A stretch of 52,969 bases of DNA from Hyphomicrobiales bacterium (GTDB lineage Bacteria; Pseudomonadota; Alphaproteobacteria; Rhizobiales; Rhizobiaceae). Location of the stretch: assembly GCA_900467745.1 (NCBI GenBank), contig UBQW01000017.1, forward strand, positions 88,666 to 141,634. The letters run 5' to 3'. This document shows, in pieces, positions 35,152-43,592 of this stretch. The notes under the pieces were generated by a model. The model was not told the origin of the DNA. It made no database searches and was given only the letters and a program-made list of their open reading frames with translations. The position numbers were made by a program, and so were the translations under genes. Each line of letters begins with the position of its first letter. Positions within the stretch are counted from its first letter, which is position 1.

Positions 35152-36300
35152 TCATCCGAAGGTTTTCCGCGGATCGAACGCATCGCGCACCGCCTCGCCG
35201 ATGAAGATCAACAGCGACAGCATGATCGACATCGCGAAGAAGGCCGTCAGTCCCAGCCATGGTGCCTGCAGGTTGGCCTTGCCCTGGGCGATCATCTCGC
35301 CGAGCGAGGGAGAGCCCGGCGGCATGCCGAAGCCGAGGAAGTCGAGAGAGGTCAGCGTCGTGATCGAGCCGGAGAGGATGAAGGGCAGGAAGGTCAGCGT
35401 CGCGACCATCGCGTTCGGCAAAAGGTGCCGCCACATAATCGTGCGGTTGCCGACGCCAAGCGCGCGTGCTGCCCGGACATATTCGAAATTGCGGGCTCTC
35501 AGAAACTCCGCGCGCACCACGCCCACGAAGCCGACCCACGAGAACAGCAGCATGATCCCGAGCAGCACGAAGAAGCCTGGCGGCAGGATCGCGGCGATGA
35601 TGAGGAGGATGTAAAGCACCGGCATCGACGACCAGATCTCGATGAAGCGCTGCAGCAGCAGATCGGTCCAGCCGCCGAAATACCCCTGGATGGCCCCGGC
35701 GCTGACGCCGAAGACCGCCGAGCAGATGGTCAGCACCAGCCCGAACAGCACTGAGATGCGGAAGCCGTAGATCACGCGGGCGAGCACGTCGCGCGCCTGG
35801 TCGTCCGTGCCCAGCCAGTTGAGGTTGCTCCACGTGCAATTGGGGTCGTTCACCCCTTGCGGATAGCCCGAGCAGCGTTCCTCCTGGCCCATCATCCAGA
35901 AAGGCGCGGTCGGCGCCGAGTGCGGGATGTTGGAGTTCACCGAGCGATAGGAATAGCGGATCGGTGGCCAGACCATCCAGCCATTGGCCTTGATCTCGTC
36001 GGCGATCACGTCCGAACGATAATCGGTCTCGGCCAGGAAGCCGCCGAACTTCTCCTCGGGATAATTGACGAGAACGGGAAACAGGATCTCGCCCTTGTAA
36101 GAGGCGATGATCGGCCGGTCGTTGGCGATGAATTCGGCAAACAGGCTGAGCCCGAACAGAAGAAGGAACAGCCAGAGCGACCAGTAGCCGCGCCGGTTGG
36201 CCTTGAAGTTCTTCCAGCGCCTGATGTTGGTGGGCGAGAGCAGCCCCTTGCGCGGCGGCTTGACGGGCGTGGCGGTCGCGGGCTTTGCGGCGGTGTCCAT
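35152..36300 (-). CDS. yejE: Peptide ABC transporter permease YejE
   Basis: A 382-residue inner-membrane permease. After a Pro/Ala-rich cytoplasmic start and a first membrane helix (YWSLWLFLLLFGLSLFAEFI), there is a long periplasmic loop with CTWSNLNWLGTDDQARDVL, then five membrane helices with the EAA-type loop ARALGVGNRTIMWRHLLPNA. The ATG at 36300 shares one base with the yejB stop (TGATG). The C-terminus FDPRKTFG is typical. Confidence 0.94.
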   Translation of the reverse strand: MDTAAKPATATPVKPPRKGLLSPTNIRRWKNFKANRRGYWSLWLFLLLFGLSLFAEFIANDRPIIASYKGEILFPVLVNYPEEKFGGFLAETDYRSDVIADEIKANGWMVWPPIRYSYRSVNSNIPHSAPTAPFWMMGQEERCSGYPQGVNDPNCTWSNLNWLGTDDQARDVLARVIYGFRISVLFGLVLTICSAVFGVSAGAIQGYFGGWTDLLLQRFIEIWSSMPVLYILLIIAAILPPGFFVLLGIMLLFSWVGFVGVVRAEFLRARNFEYVRAARALGVGNRTIMWRHLLPNAMVATLTFLPFILSGSITTLTSLDFLGFGMPPGSPSLGEMIAQGKANLQAPWLGLTAFFAMSIMLSLLIFIGEAVRDAFDPRKTFG

Positions 36301-37391
36301 CACACGTCCCTCCGCTCGAAGTCGATGCGCGGATCGATCCAGGTGTAGATCAGGTCGGAGATCAGGCTGACGAACAGGCCGAGCAGCGAGAAGATGTAGA
36401 GCGTCGCGAACACGATCGGGTAGTCGCGATTGACCACCGAGAGATAGCCGAGCCGCCCCAGCCCGTCGAGCGAGAAGATGTTCTCGATCAGCAGCGAGCC
36501 GGTGAAGAAGGCGGAGATGAAGGCGCCGGGAAAGCCGGCGATGATGATCAGCATGGCGTTGCGGAACACGTGGCCGTAGAGCACCTTGCGCTCGTTCAGG
36601 CCCTTGGCGCGCGCCGTCACCACATACTGCTTCTTGATCTCCTCGATGAAGGAGTTCTTGGTCAGCAGCGTCGTCGTGGCGAACGCCGCCAGCGACAGCG
36701 AGATCAGCGGTAGCGCCAGGTGCCAGAAATAGTCGAGCGGCTTCTGCCACCACGAAAGCTGGTCGAAATTGTCGGAGACGAGACCGCGCAGCGGGAACCA
36801 GTCGTAGAAGGATCCGCCGGCGAAAAGCACGATCAGCAGGATACCGAACAGAAAGCTTGGAACGGCGTAGCCGATGATGATGACGCCCGAGGTCCAAACG
36901 TCGAAGGTCGAGCCGTCCTTCACCGCCTTGCGGATGCCGAGCGGAATGGAGATGCCGTAGGAGAAGATCATGATCCAGATCCCAAGCGAGGCCGAGACCG
37001 GCAGCTTGTCCTTGATCAGATCGAGAACGGAGGTGTTGCGGAAGAAGCTCTCGCCGAAATCGAAGCGGATATAGTTCCACATCATCTCGCCGAAGCGCGT
37101 CAGCGGCGGCTTGTCGAAACCGAACTGCTTCTCGAGCTTCTTGATCAGTTCCGGATCGAGCCCCTGCGCGCCGCGATATTTCGAACCGCCTTCATCCATG
37201 CCCGATCCCATCAGGTCACCGCCGCCGCCCGACAGGCGGGCGTCAGCGCCCTGGGCATCGCCGGTCAGCTGCGCGATCACCTGCTCGACCGGCCCGCCCG
37301 GCGCGAACTGGATGACTGTAAACGAGATGGCCATGATGCCGATAATGGTCGGGATCATCAAAAGCAGGCGGCGAAGGATATAGGCTCCCAT
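36300..37391 (-). CDS. yejB: Peptide ABC transporter permease YejB
   Basis: A 363-residue inner-membrane permease of the DppB family. It has an N-terminal helix (residues 9-30), a periplasmic loop of about 100 residues with an unusual Gly-rich part ([17 protein letters not shown]), and five membrane helices with the loop [20 protein letters not shown]. It pairs with YejE. The start is 158 bases after the yejA stop. Confidence 0.94.
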   Translation of the reverse strand: MGAYILRRLLLMIPTIIGIMAISFTVIQFAPGGPVEQVIAQLTGDAQGADARLSGGGGDLMGSGMDEGGSKYRGAQGLDPELIKKLEKQFGFDKPPLTRFGEMMWNYIRFDFGESFFRNTSVLDLIKDKLPVSASLGIWIMIFSYGISIPLGIRKAVKDGSTFDVWTSGVIIIGYAVPSFLFGILLIVLFAGGSFYDWFPLRGLVSDNFDQLSWWQKPLDYFWHLALPLISLSLAAFATTTLLTKNSFIEEIKKQYVVTARAKGLNERKVLYGHVFRNAMLIIIAGFPGAFISAFFTGSLLIENIFSLDGLGRLGYLSVVNRDYPIVFATLYIFSLLGLFVSLISDLIYTWIDPRIDFERRDV

Positions 37392-37549
37392 CAGCGAGCG
37401 GCCTCCGGGGAGTTCTGTCGTAGGCTGTCCAGTCTATCGCCGCTCAATCGTCAAGCCTTCCTCTGCCGGTCAACACCGGCGCTGATCATGGTCCGAAGTG
37501 ATTCGGTGGGCCCATTTGGAGCCCAGCCGTCAGGCCAATGCAAGTCCGC

Positions 37550-39388
37550 TCATTTCTTGGCGGAAGACGACCACCAGACGTCGGGAAAACCGGTCGCATA
37601 GGTCGGGTATTCGGCCGGCCGGGTTATCGTGTTCCAGTAGGTGATCGACTGCGTGTCGCGGTAGAACAGCGGCACAACATAGTGCCCCGCCATCAGCACC
37701 CGGTCGAGCGCCTTGATCGACGCCACCTGCTCGTCGCGGTTGGGCGCGAAGATCACCATGCGGATCAGCGCGTCGACGGCGGGATCGGAAATGCCGGAAT
37801 AATTGCGCGAGCCCTGCTGGTTGGCGGAACCCGAGCCCCAGTAGTCGGCCTGCTCGTTGCCGGGGTTCATCGTCTGCGCCCAGACGTTCCAGGTCACGTC
37901 GTAGTCGAAGCTGCGCACCCGGTTGGTATATTGCGAGGCGTCAACCGTGCGCACCCGCGCATCGATGCCGATCTTCTTGAGATTGTTGGTGTAGGGCACC
38001 GCCCAGCGCTCCAGCATCGGGCTGGAAAGCAGGATCTCGAAGCTCATCGGCTTGCCGGTCGCGGTGTTGACCATGCGGTTGCCCTTGATCTCCCAGCCCG
38101 CTTCCTTGAGCAGCTTGATCGCCGTTCGCAGGTTGTCGCGGCTCTTCTGCGGGTCGCCGCCGACAGGGTTCGAATAGGCGGTGGTGAAGACCGAAGGCGA
38201 AAGCTTGTCCTTGAGGCCGTTCAGGATTTCCAGCTCGCGCCCCTGAGGCAGGCCGGAGGAGGCGAGCTCGGTGTTCCAGAAATAGCTGTCGATGCGCTTG
38301 TAGCTGTTGAAGGCGACGGTGCGGTTCAGCTCCTCGAAGTCGAAGGCATAGTTCAGCGCCTCGCGCACCTTCTCGTCCTTGAACGCGTCGCGGCGGGTGT
38401 TCAGCACCATGGCCTGCATGATGCCAGTGGCGCGCAGCGCGTTCGGCACGTCCTCCTTCTTCACGCGGCCTTCCTTGACTGCGGGGAAATCATAGCCGGT
38501 CGCCCAGCGGGCCGCCTGTGTCTCCTGCCAGTAGTCGCTGTTGCCGGCGCGGAACGCCTCGAACTCCACGTCGCGGTCGCCGTAATAGGTGTAGTTGATC
38601 GAGCCGAAATTGTTCTGCCCGACATTCACGTTGAGATCCTTGCCCCAATAGTCGTCGCGCAGCTCGTAGCGGATCGTGGCGCCTGCCGTGAAGGCAGCGA
38701 TCTTGTAGGGGCCGGAGCCCATGACAGGTTCCAGCGTCGTCTTGGCGATATCGCGCGGCTTGCCGTCAGGCCCGGTGCCCTCCCACCAGTGCTTCGGCAC
38801 GACCACAAGCTGGCCGAGGATATTGGGCAGTTCCTTGTTGTTCTTCTCGTCGAAGGTGAAGGTCACGTCGCGCTCGCCCGATTTCTCGGCCTTCACCACG
38901 TGCTTGTAGTAATTGGAAGCGAGCGGGTTGAGCTCCTTCACCTTGTCAAAGCTGAAGATCACATCCTCTGGCGTGACAGGCTTGCCATCCGCCCACTTCG
39001 CTTCCGCGCGCAGCCTGAAGGTCGCGCTCGACACGTCGTCGGGATAGGAGACCCCTTCCGCCAGCAACCCGTAGGAGGCGAGCAACTCGTCGTCCGCCGA
39101 TTTCATCAGCGTCTCGAACGGCAGCGTCAGGCCGACAGCGGCCTCGCCCTTGGAAAGCAGCGGATTGAACGTGTCGTAGGTGCCGGATGCCGAAAGCCTC
39201 AGATTGCCGCCCTTCGGCGCATCCGGGTTGACGTAGTCGAAATGCTTGAAGCCCGGCTTGTATTTCAGCTCGCCGATTGTGGAGGTTCCGATCCGGAAGA
39301 CCGGCTCTTGGGCCACGGCCTGCAAGGGCAGGGCGGCAGCGCCCAACAGAGAAAACACCAAACCAAGTCTCGACCACGCACGCGCCAT
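37550..39388 (-). CDS. yejA: Peptide-binding protein YejA
   Basis: A 612-residue periplasmic extracellular solute-binding protein of family 5, with a signal peptide (cleavage near ALPLQAVAQ). Typical parts are FDYVNPDAPKGGNLRL at the mature start and GKPVTPEDVIFSFDKVKE. It delivers peptides to YejBE. A gap of 158 bases before yejB, without a clear terminator, fits a higher level of binding protein. Its promoter should lie in 39389-39502, where I see no clear operator. Confidence 0.93.
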   Translation of the reverse strand: MARAWSRLGLVFSLLGAAALPLQAVAQEPVFRIGTSTIGELKYKPGFKHFDYVNPDAPKGGNLRLSASGTYDTFNPLLSKGEAAVGLTLPFETLMKSADDELLASYGLLAEGVSYPDDVSSATFRLRAEAKWADGKPVTPEDVIFSFDKVKELNPLASNYYKHVVKAEKSGERDVTFTFDEKNNKELPNILGQLVVVPKHWWEGTGPDGKPRDIAKTTLEPVMGSGPYKIAAFTAGATIRYELRDDYWGKDLNVNVGQNNFGSINYTYYGDRDVEFEAFRAGNSDYWQETQAARWATGYDFPAVKEGRVKKEDVPNALRATGIMQAMVLNTRRDAFKDEKVREALNYAFDFEELNRTVAFNSYKRIDSYFWNTELASSGLPQGRELEILNGLKDKLSPSVFTTAYSNPVGGDPQKSRDNLRTAIKLLKEAGWEIKGNRMVNTATGKPMSFEILLSSPMLERWAVPYTNNLKKIGIDARVRTVDASQYTNRVRSFDYDVTWNVWAQTMNPGNEQADYWGSGSANQQGSRNYSGISDPAVDALIRMVIFAPNRDEQVASIKALDRVLMAGHYVVPLFYRDTQSITYWNTITRPAEYPTYATGFPDVWWSSSAKK

Positions 39389-39502
39389 TCGCCAGCCCCA
39401 ATTGTTTCGCTTTTTTCGAGGATAGGCGAAATGCTGGCGAAAAACAGGTGACGCAACCTTTTTTGTCCGGCTTCGCGCAAATGTGAGCGCAAGCGTGGCT
39501 GC

Positions 39503-40123
39503 TCAGGCCGTCGCTTCCTCCAGCCTTTTGCGCAGCATCCCCCGCAACTCCGCCACCATGCGCGGATCGCCGCCGATATCGGGATCGTGTGCCGCCGTCA
39601 CGATGATCCTCAGCAGTTCGAGCACCAGCGCCGAGAGAAGGTCGAGATCGTCTCCAACAGAAGGGCTGGCCTTCTGCAGCAGCGCCTTGATGTTGCCGCG
39701 TAGCTCCGCCCGCGATTTCACCTTGCGCTCCTTGGGGATATCGCGCCGCGCCGCCAGCACCGGAAATTCGCGGTATTCCTCCAGAAAGCTGCCAAGCCGC
39801 GCGAAGATCGCGTCGCCAATTTCGGACGCCCGCTTGCCGTCGACCTCGTTCTGCAATTCGACCAGCGCGGCGTTCAGCTGCCGCATCCGCTCGATATGCA
39901 GCGCTTCGGCCAGCACCGGCTTGGTCGGGAAGAACTGGTAGAGCGAGCCGATCGAGGATTTCGCCTCGGCGGCGATCTCCGTCATCGTCGCGGCCTCATA
40001 GCCCTTCTCAAGGAAAACCTTGGCGGCCGCCTCGGTCAGAATGGCAACGCGCTCGTGCCCGCGCTTCTGCTTCGGCGAACGATCGATCGAATCGGCACTT
40101 GATTTTTGTGAGGGCATCCTCAT
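39503..40123 (-). CDS. TetR/AcrR family regulator
   Basis: A 206-residue regulator. The N-terminal HTH is clear: AILTEAAAKVFLEKGYEAATMTEIAAEAKSSIGSLYQFFPTK in short (helix 3 SSIGSLYQFF), followed by an all-helical ligand domain (C-terminal domain of the AcrR_C type). The ATG at 40123 and one two codons later (40117) are both possible; the second has a better spaced GGA. Its start lies inside a palindromic operator shared with the divergent isochorismatase-like gene, so it probably represses both. Confidence 0.9.
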   Translation of the reverse strand: MRMPSQKSSADSIDRSPKQKRGHERVAILTEAAAKVFLEKGYEAATMTEIAAEAKSSIGSLYQFFPTKPVLAEALHIERMRQLNAALVELQNEVDGKRASEIGDAIFARLGSFLEEYREFPVLAARRDIPKERKVKSRAELRGNIKALLQKASPSVGDDLDLLSALVLELLRIIVTAAHDPDIGGDPRMVAELRGMLRKRLEEATA

Positions 40124-40147
40124 ATTTCCAATTGCGAGGATATCCTC
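40110..40147. promoter_or_regulatory. Tandem palindromic operators of the TetR protein
   Basis: Two related palindromes: GAGGGCATCCTC (40110-40121) and GAGGATATCCTC (40136-40147, perfect). Their centres are 26 bases apart. The first overlaps the regulator's own start codon and the second is directly before the divergent gene. This is the expected layout of an autoregulated TetR switch. Confidence 0.75.
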
Positions 40148-40168
40148 ATGTTTGTTCCGGAGCCTTCC

Positions 40169-40741
40169 ATGTCACTCTACGATCCCAAGACCACCGCCCT
40201 GATCTCCATCGATCTGCAGGGCTTTATCATTTCCCGGCCCGTCGCGCCTCATTCCGCTCAGCAGGTGATCGAAAATACCGCCGCGATCGCCAAGTCGCTG
40301 AAAGCGGCCGGCGGCACGACCGTCTTCGTCACCGTCGGATTTTCCGCGGACTATGCCGATGCTGTCAACCAGCTGACCGACGAACCGATCGCCTTCCCAC
40401 AGGGTGGCTTGTCGGCCGAAGCGCTGCGCGAACCGCCGGAGATCGCTGATCTGACGCCGGATGTGCGTATCACCAAGCATCAATGGAGCGCCTTTTATGG
40501 CAGCGAGCTCGATCTGCAGCTGCGCCGTCGCGGCATCCGGACAGTTATTCTCACCGGCATCGCCACCAATTTCGGCGTCGAGGCCACGATCCGCGATGCG
40601 TTCGCCCACAACTACGCGGTCATTGCCGCCGAGGATGCGATGACGACGTTCACCGCAGAGATGCACGCCTTTGCCTGCGAGCGCATCTTCCCGCGCCTGT
40701 CGCGCATCCGCAAAACCGCCGACATCCTCGCCAACACCTGA
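40169..40741 (+). CDS. Isochorismatase-like hydrolase, no Cys nucleophile
   Basis: A 190-residue protein of the isochorismatase/cysteine hydrolase fold. Of the Asp-Lys-Cys triad, Asp15 (ISIDLQGF) and Lys103 (TKHQWSAF) are present, while the Cys position is Gly136 in GIATNFGVEAT. The same loss is known in true isochorismatases, which do not need a nucleophile. So an amidase activity is unlikely and a vinyl-ether or other hydrolysis is more so. The ATG at 40169 has GGAG 6 bases upstream; an ATG at 40148 is possible. It is controlled by the divergent TetR gene. Confidence 0.85.
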   Translation: MSLYDPKTTALISIDLQGFIISRPVAPHSAQQVIENTAAIAKSLKAAGGTTVFVTVGFSADYADAVNQLTDEPIAFPQGGLSAEALREPPEIADLTPDVRITKHQWSAFYGSELDLQLRRRGIRTVILTGIATNFGVEATIRDAFAHNYAVIAAEDAMTTFTAEMHAFACERIFPRLSRIRKTADILANT

Positions 40742-40870
40742 GCGCGGCGCTGCCGGCAGACGCGATGTCTCGCAATCGCCCGCGAAAAACATCGATTCAC
40801 CAGAATCGCATTTCACGGTAAAACGGGTGCAAATCACTCGACTATGGTCGGCAGCAGTTCAGGATACGGC

Positions 40871-41944
40871 ATGGCTTTCCGCATCGCGCAGGCGCTCTCT
40901 TCAATCGGTAAACTGGCATTGGCCACTGCGATCGGCGCCAGCCTTATCGCCGGCGATGTCGCCGCCCAGCAGAAACAGCCGAGCCCCGGCAGCGCCAAGG
41001 CTATCTTCGGCGGCGTCCAGCTTCCGACCCAAGGCGCTCCGCAACCCTTCGGCTTCTATGCCAAGGGCTGCATGGCTGGTGCCGAGGCGCTTCCGACCGA
41101 TGGTCCGAACTGGCAGGCCATGCGCCTGTCGCGCAATCGCCGCTGGGGCAATCCGGCGATGCTCTCCACCATCGAGCAGCTGTCGCGCGATGCCGCCAAA
41201 TATGATGGCTGGCCGGGCCTGCTGGTTGGCGATATCGCCCAGCCGCGCGGCGGCCCAATGTTCAACGGCCACGCCTCGCACCAGATCGGCCTCGATGCCG
41301 ATATCTGGCTGACGCCGATGCCCAACTTCCGCATGACGGCCGAACAGCGCGAGGCGCTGCCCTTCACGACCATGCTGCAGAAGAACGCCTTCCTGACGAT
41401 CAACCCGAATGTCTGGACCCCGGCTCACGCCCGCCTCCTGATGCGCGCCGCGAGCTATCCGCAGGTCGAGCGCATCTTCGTCAATCCGGCGATCAAGAAG
41501 AAGATGTGCGACACCTGGACGGGCGATCGCACCAATCTCGGCAAGCTGCGCCCGGAATACGGCCACGATTCCCACTTCCACATCCGCATCAAGTGCCCGC
41601 CGGGTGCTGCCAATTGCAAGCCGCAGGCGCCTGTCGTCGCCGGCGACGGTTGCGACAAGTCGCTCGCCTGGTGGTTCAGCCCGGCGCCCTGGGCCAAGCC
41701 CAAGCCGCCGAAGCCGGATGCCAAGCCGGTCAAGCCGCGCGAGGTCATGGTGTCGGATCTGCCCAAGGCCTGCCAGGCGGTTCTCGATGCCCCCGCGGTC
41801 TCCTCCGTGCGCGCCGCGACCTATGGCGGCCCTTCGGCTGCCGAAGTGCTCCGCGCTCAGCCCATTGATGCGCCGCCCGCCGCCAATGACGACGAGCTGC
41901 CCGATCTCGGCCCGATCCCGGATGACAAGCCCGCAGCGCAATGA
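40871..41944 (+). CDS. mepA: Penicillin-insensitive murein endopeptidase (MepA)
   Basis: A 357-residue periplasmic metallo-endopeptidase that cuts DD (and meso-DAP) cross-links of peptidoglycan. A signal peptide ends near AAQQ (residue 33). The zinc ligands are His137 and Asp144 in HASHQIGLDAD and the His in HDSHFHIRIKCP. Six or more Cys suggest disulphides. The C-terminal 100 residues (Pro/Lys-rich PKPPKPDAKPVKPRE and following) are an extension beyond E. coli MepA. The ATG at 40871 follows CAGGA; one nine codons upstream is less likely. Confidence 0.93.
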   Translation: MAFRIAQALSSIGKLALATAIGASLIAGDVAAQQKQPSPGSAKAIFGGVQLPTQGAPQPFGFYAKGCMAGAEALPTDGPNWQAMRLSRNRRWGNPAMLSTIEQLSRDAAKYDGWPGLLVGDIAQPRGGPMFNGHASHQIGLDADIWLTPMPNFRMTAEQREALPFTTMLQKNAFLTINPNVWTPAHARLLMRAASYPQVERIFVNPAIKKKMCDTWTGDRTNLGKLRPEYGHDSHFHIRIKCPPGAANCKPQAPVVAGDGCDKSLAWWFSPAPWAKPKPPKPDAKPVKPREVMVSDLPKACQAVLDAPAVSSVRAATYGGPSAAEVLRAQPIDAPPAANDDELPDLGPIPDDKPAAQ

Positions 41945-41982
41945 TGCCGGTTGAACACCTGGACACCGCTCTTTAAAAGCCT

Positions 41983-42005
41983 GATCGCTTCGTATAGAAG
42001 CGGTC
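41983..42005 (+). terminator. Hairpin between mepA and mgsA
   Basis: A 9-bp stem (GATCGCTTC/GAAGCGGTC, one G-T pair) with a 5-base loop, 38 bases after the mepA stop. There is no T-tract, so its role as terminator is uncertain. Confidence 0.4.
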
Positions 42006-42049
42006 AAATCGATTGAATTATGCCAGTGAATTTAGAGGGGGAGCTTCTG

Positions 42050-42433
42050 ATGGCCGGCCGCAAGTGCCTTGCGCTCATCGCGCACGACCAGAAGAAGGAC
42101 GACATGGCGGAATTCGCCCGCCGCAACGAGGAGACGCTCAAGGCGAACTGGACGATCTTCGCGACCGGCACGACCGGCGGCCGCGTTCTCGATGCCGCTC
42201 CCTCGCTCGATGTCACCCGCTTGAAAAGCGGCCCGCTCGGCGGCGACCAGCAGATCGGCGCGCTGATTGCCACCGGCGAGGTCGATGCCCTGATCTTCTT
42301 CGTCGACCCGCTGACCCCCATGCCCCACGACGTCGACGTCAAGGCTTTGATGCGCCTTGCGATCGTCTATGATATCCCAATGGCACTCAACGAGGCCACG
42401 GCCGACAGGCTGATCGCCAATCTTCACGCCTAA
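42050..42433 (+). CDS. mgsA: Methylglyoxal synthase
   Basis: A 127-residue cytosolic enzyme that converts dihydroxyacetone phosphate to methylglyoxal and phosphate, a bypass used when sugar phosphates build up. Catalytic and phosphate-binding motifs: [37 protein letters not shown] and [14 protein letters not shown]. The ATG at 42050 has GGGGGAG 7 bases upstream and gives the normal length; an ATG ten codons earlier is rejected. It is followed 33 bases later by glk, so the two probably form an operon balancing entry and overflow of glucose carbon. Confidence 0.93.
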   Translation: MAGRKCLALIAHDQKKDDMAEFARRNEETLKANWTIFATGTTGGRVLDAAPSLDVTRLKSGPLGGDQQIGALIATGEVDALIFFVDPLTPMPHDVDVKALMRLAIVYDIPMALNEATADRLIANLHA

Positions 42434-42466
42434 GCGGCGCGCGAACGCGCAACAACGGAACCTGCC

Positions 42467-43498
42467 ATGCACCAGCTCGATACCAGCGACGCCTCCATGC
42501 CCTTCCCGATCCTGATCGGCGATATCGGCGGAACCAATGCCCGTTTCGCCATCATCGAGACGGCCGACGCCGAACAGGTCAATTTCCCGAACGTGCGCAC
42601 CGCCGATTTCAAGACCATCGACGACGCCATCCGCGCCACCATCCTGGAAAAGAGCGCCATCAAGCCGCGTTCCGCCATCCTCGCGGTTGCCGGCCCGATC
42701 AGCGACGACGAAATCCCGCTGACCAATTGCGATTGGGTTGTGCGCCCGAAGTCGATGATCGAAAATCTGGGCATCGAGGATGTCTTGGTCGTCAACGATT
42801 TCGAAGCCCAGGCGCTCGCCATCTCTGATTTGGCCCCGGAACACCGCGAACGCCTCGGCAATGCCGACGCCCATGAGGACATGGTCGCCTCGCGCGTCGT
42901 GCTCGGGCCGGGCACCGGCCTCGGCGTCGGCGGTCTCGTGCATGCGCGCGGCGTCTGGATCCCGGTTCCGGGCGAGGGCGGCCACGTCGATCTCGGGCCA
43001 CGCAGCAAGCGCGATCTCGAAATCTTCCCCTATGTCGAGACCATCGAGGGCCGCGTCTCGGCCGAGCAGATCCTCTCCGGCCGCGGCATCGTCAATCTCT
43101 ACCGCGCCATCTGCACCGCCGATGGCATCACGCCCAAGTATAGCGATCCGGCCGACATCACCTCGCATGCGCTGGCCGAAAGCGACCCGGTCGCGGTCGA
43201 GACCATCTCGCTGTTTTCGACCTATCTCGGCCGCGTTGCCGGCGACATGGCGATGATCTTCATGGCCCGTGGCGGCGTGTTCCTCTCCGGCGGCATCAGC
43301 CAGAAGATCCTGGCTGCCCTGCGCAAGCCCGAGTTTCGCGCCGGTTTCGAGGACAAGGCGCCGCACACGGCACTGCTCTCGACCATCCCGACCTATGTCG
43401 TCACCCACCCGCTGGCGGCACTCTCCGGCCTCTCGTCCTATGCCCGCCGGCCCGACACCTTCGGCGTGTCGACCGATGGCCGCCGCTGGGGTCGATAG
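42467..43498 (+). CDS. glk: Glucokinase
   Basis: A 343-residue sugar kinase of the bacterial Glk family (ROK-related, ASKHA fold) that phosphorylates glucose with ATP. Motifs: phosphate 1 [12 protein letters not shown], phosphate 2 [12 protein letters not shown] and sugar-binding [12 protein letters not shown], then [15 protein letters not shown]. The length is slightly longer than in E. coli, due to N- and C-terminal extensions. Next to mgsA and upstream of an exporter gene. Confidence 0.94.
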   Translation: MHQLDTSDASMPFPILIGDIGGTNARFAIIETADAEQVNFPNVRTADFKTIDDAIRATILEKSAIKPRSAILAVAGPISDDEIPLTNCDWVVRPKSMIENLGIEDVLVVNDFEAQALAISDLAPEHRERLGNADAHEDMVASRVVLGPGTGLGVGGLVHARGVWIPVPGEGGHVDLGPRSKRDLEIFPYVETIEGRVSAEQILSGRGIVNLYRAICTADGITPKYSDPADITSHALAESDPVAVETISLFSTYLGRVAGDMAMIFMARGGVFLSGGISQKILAALRKPEFRAGFEDKAPHTALLSTIPTYVVTHPLAALSGLSSYARRPDTFGVSTDGRRWGR

Positions 43499-43592
43499 CC
43501 AACTCTAGCCAAACGGGCGCCAACTCTTTATAGAGCCGCTCGAGCGCGGGCCGCAGCAGCGGCTCGCATGGTCACGAGACAGGAAGTCTTTA

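Noticed and set aside
35152..37080. A 642-codon frame suggesting a fused yejB-yejE protein
   Set aside because: The upstream part is an out-of-frame reading of yejB; the YejE protein begins at the ATG at 36300.
37538..39451. A 637-codon open frame on the plus strand opposite yejA, and similar long antisense frames at 43731-45299, 45350-46882 and 25274-26704
   Set aside because: They lie exactly opposite strong genes, have His/Arg/Asp-rich composition typical of GC-rich antisense frames and show no protein motif.
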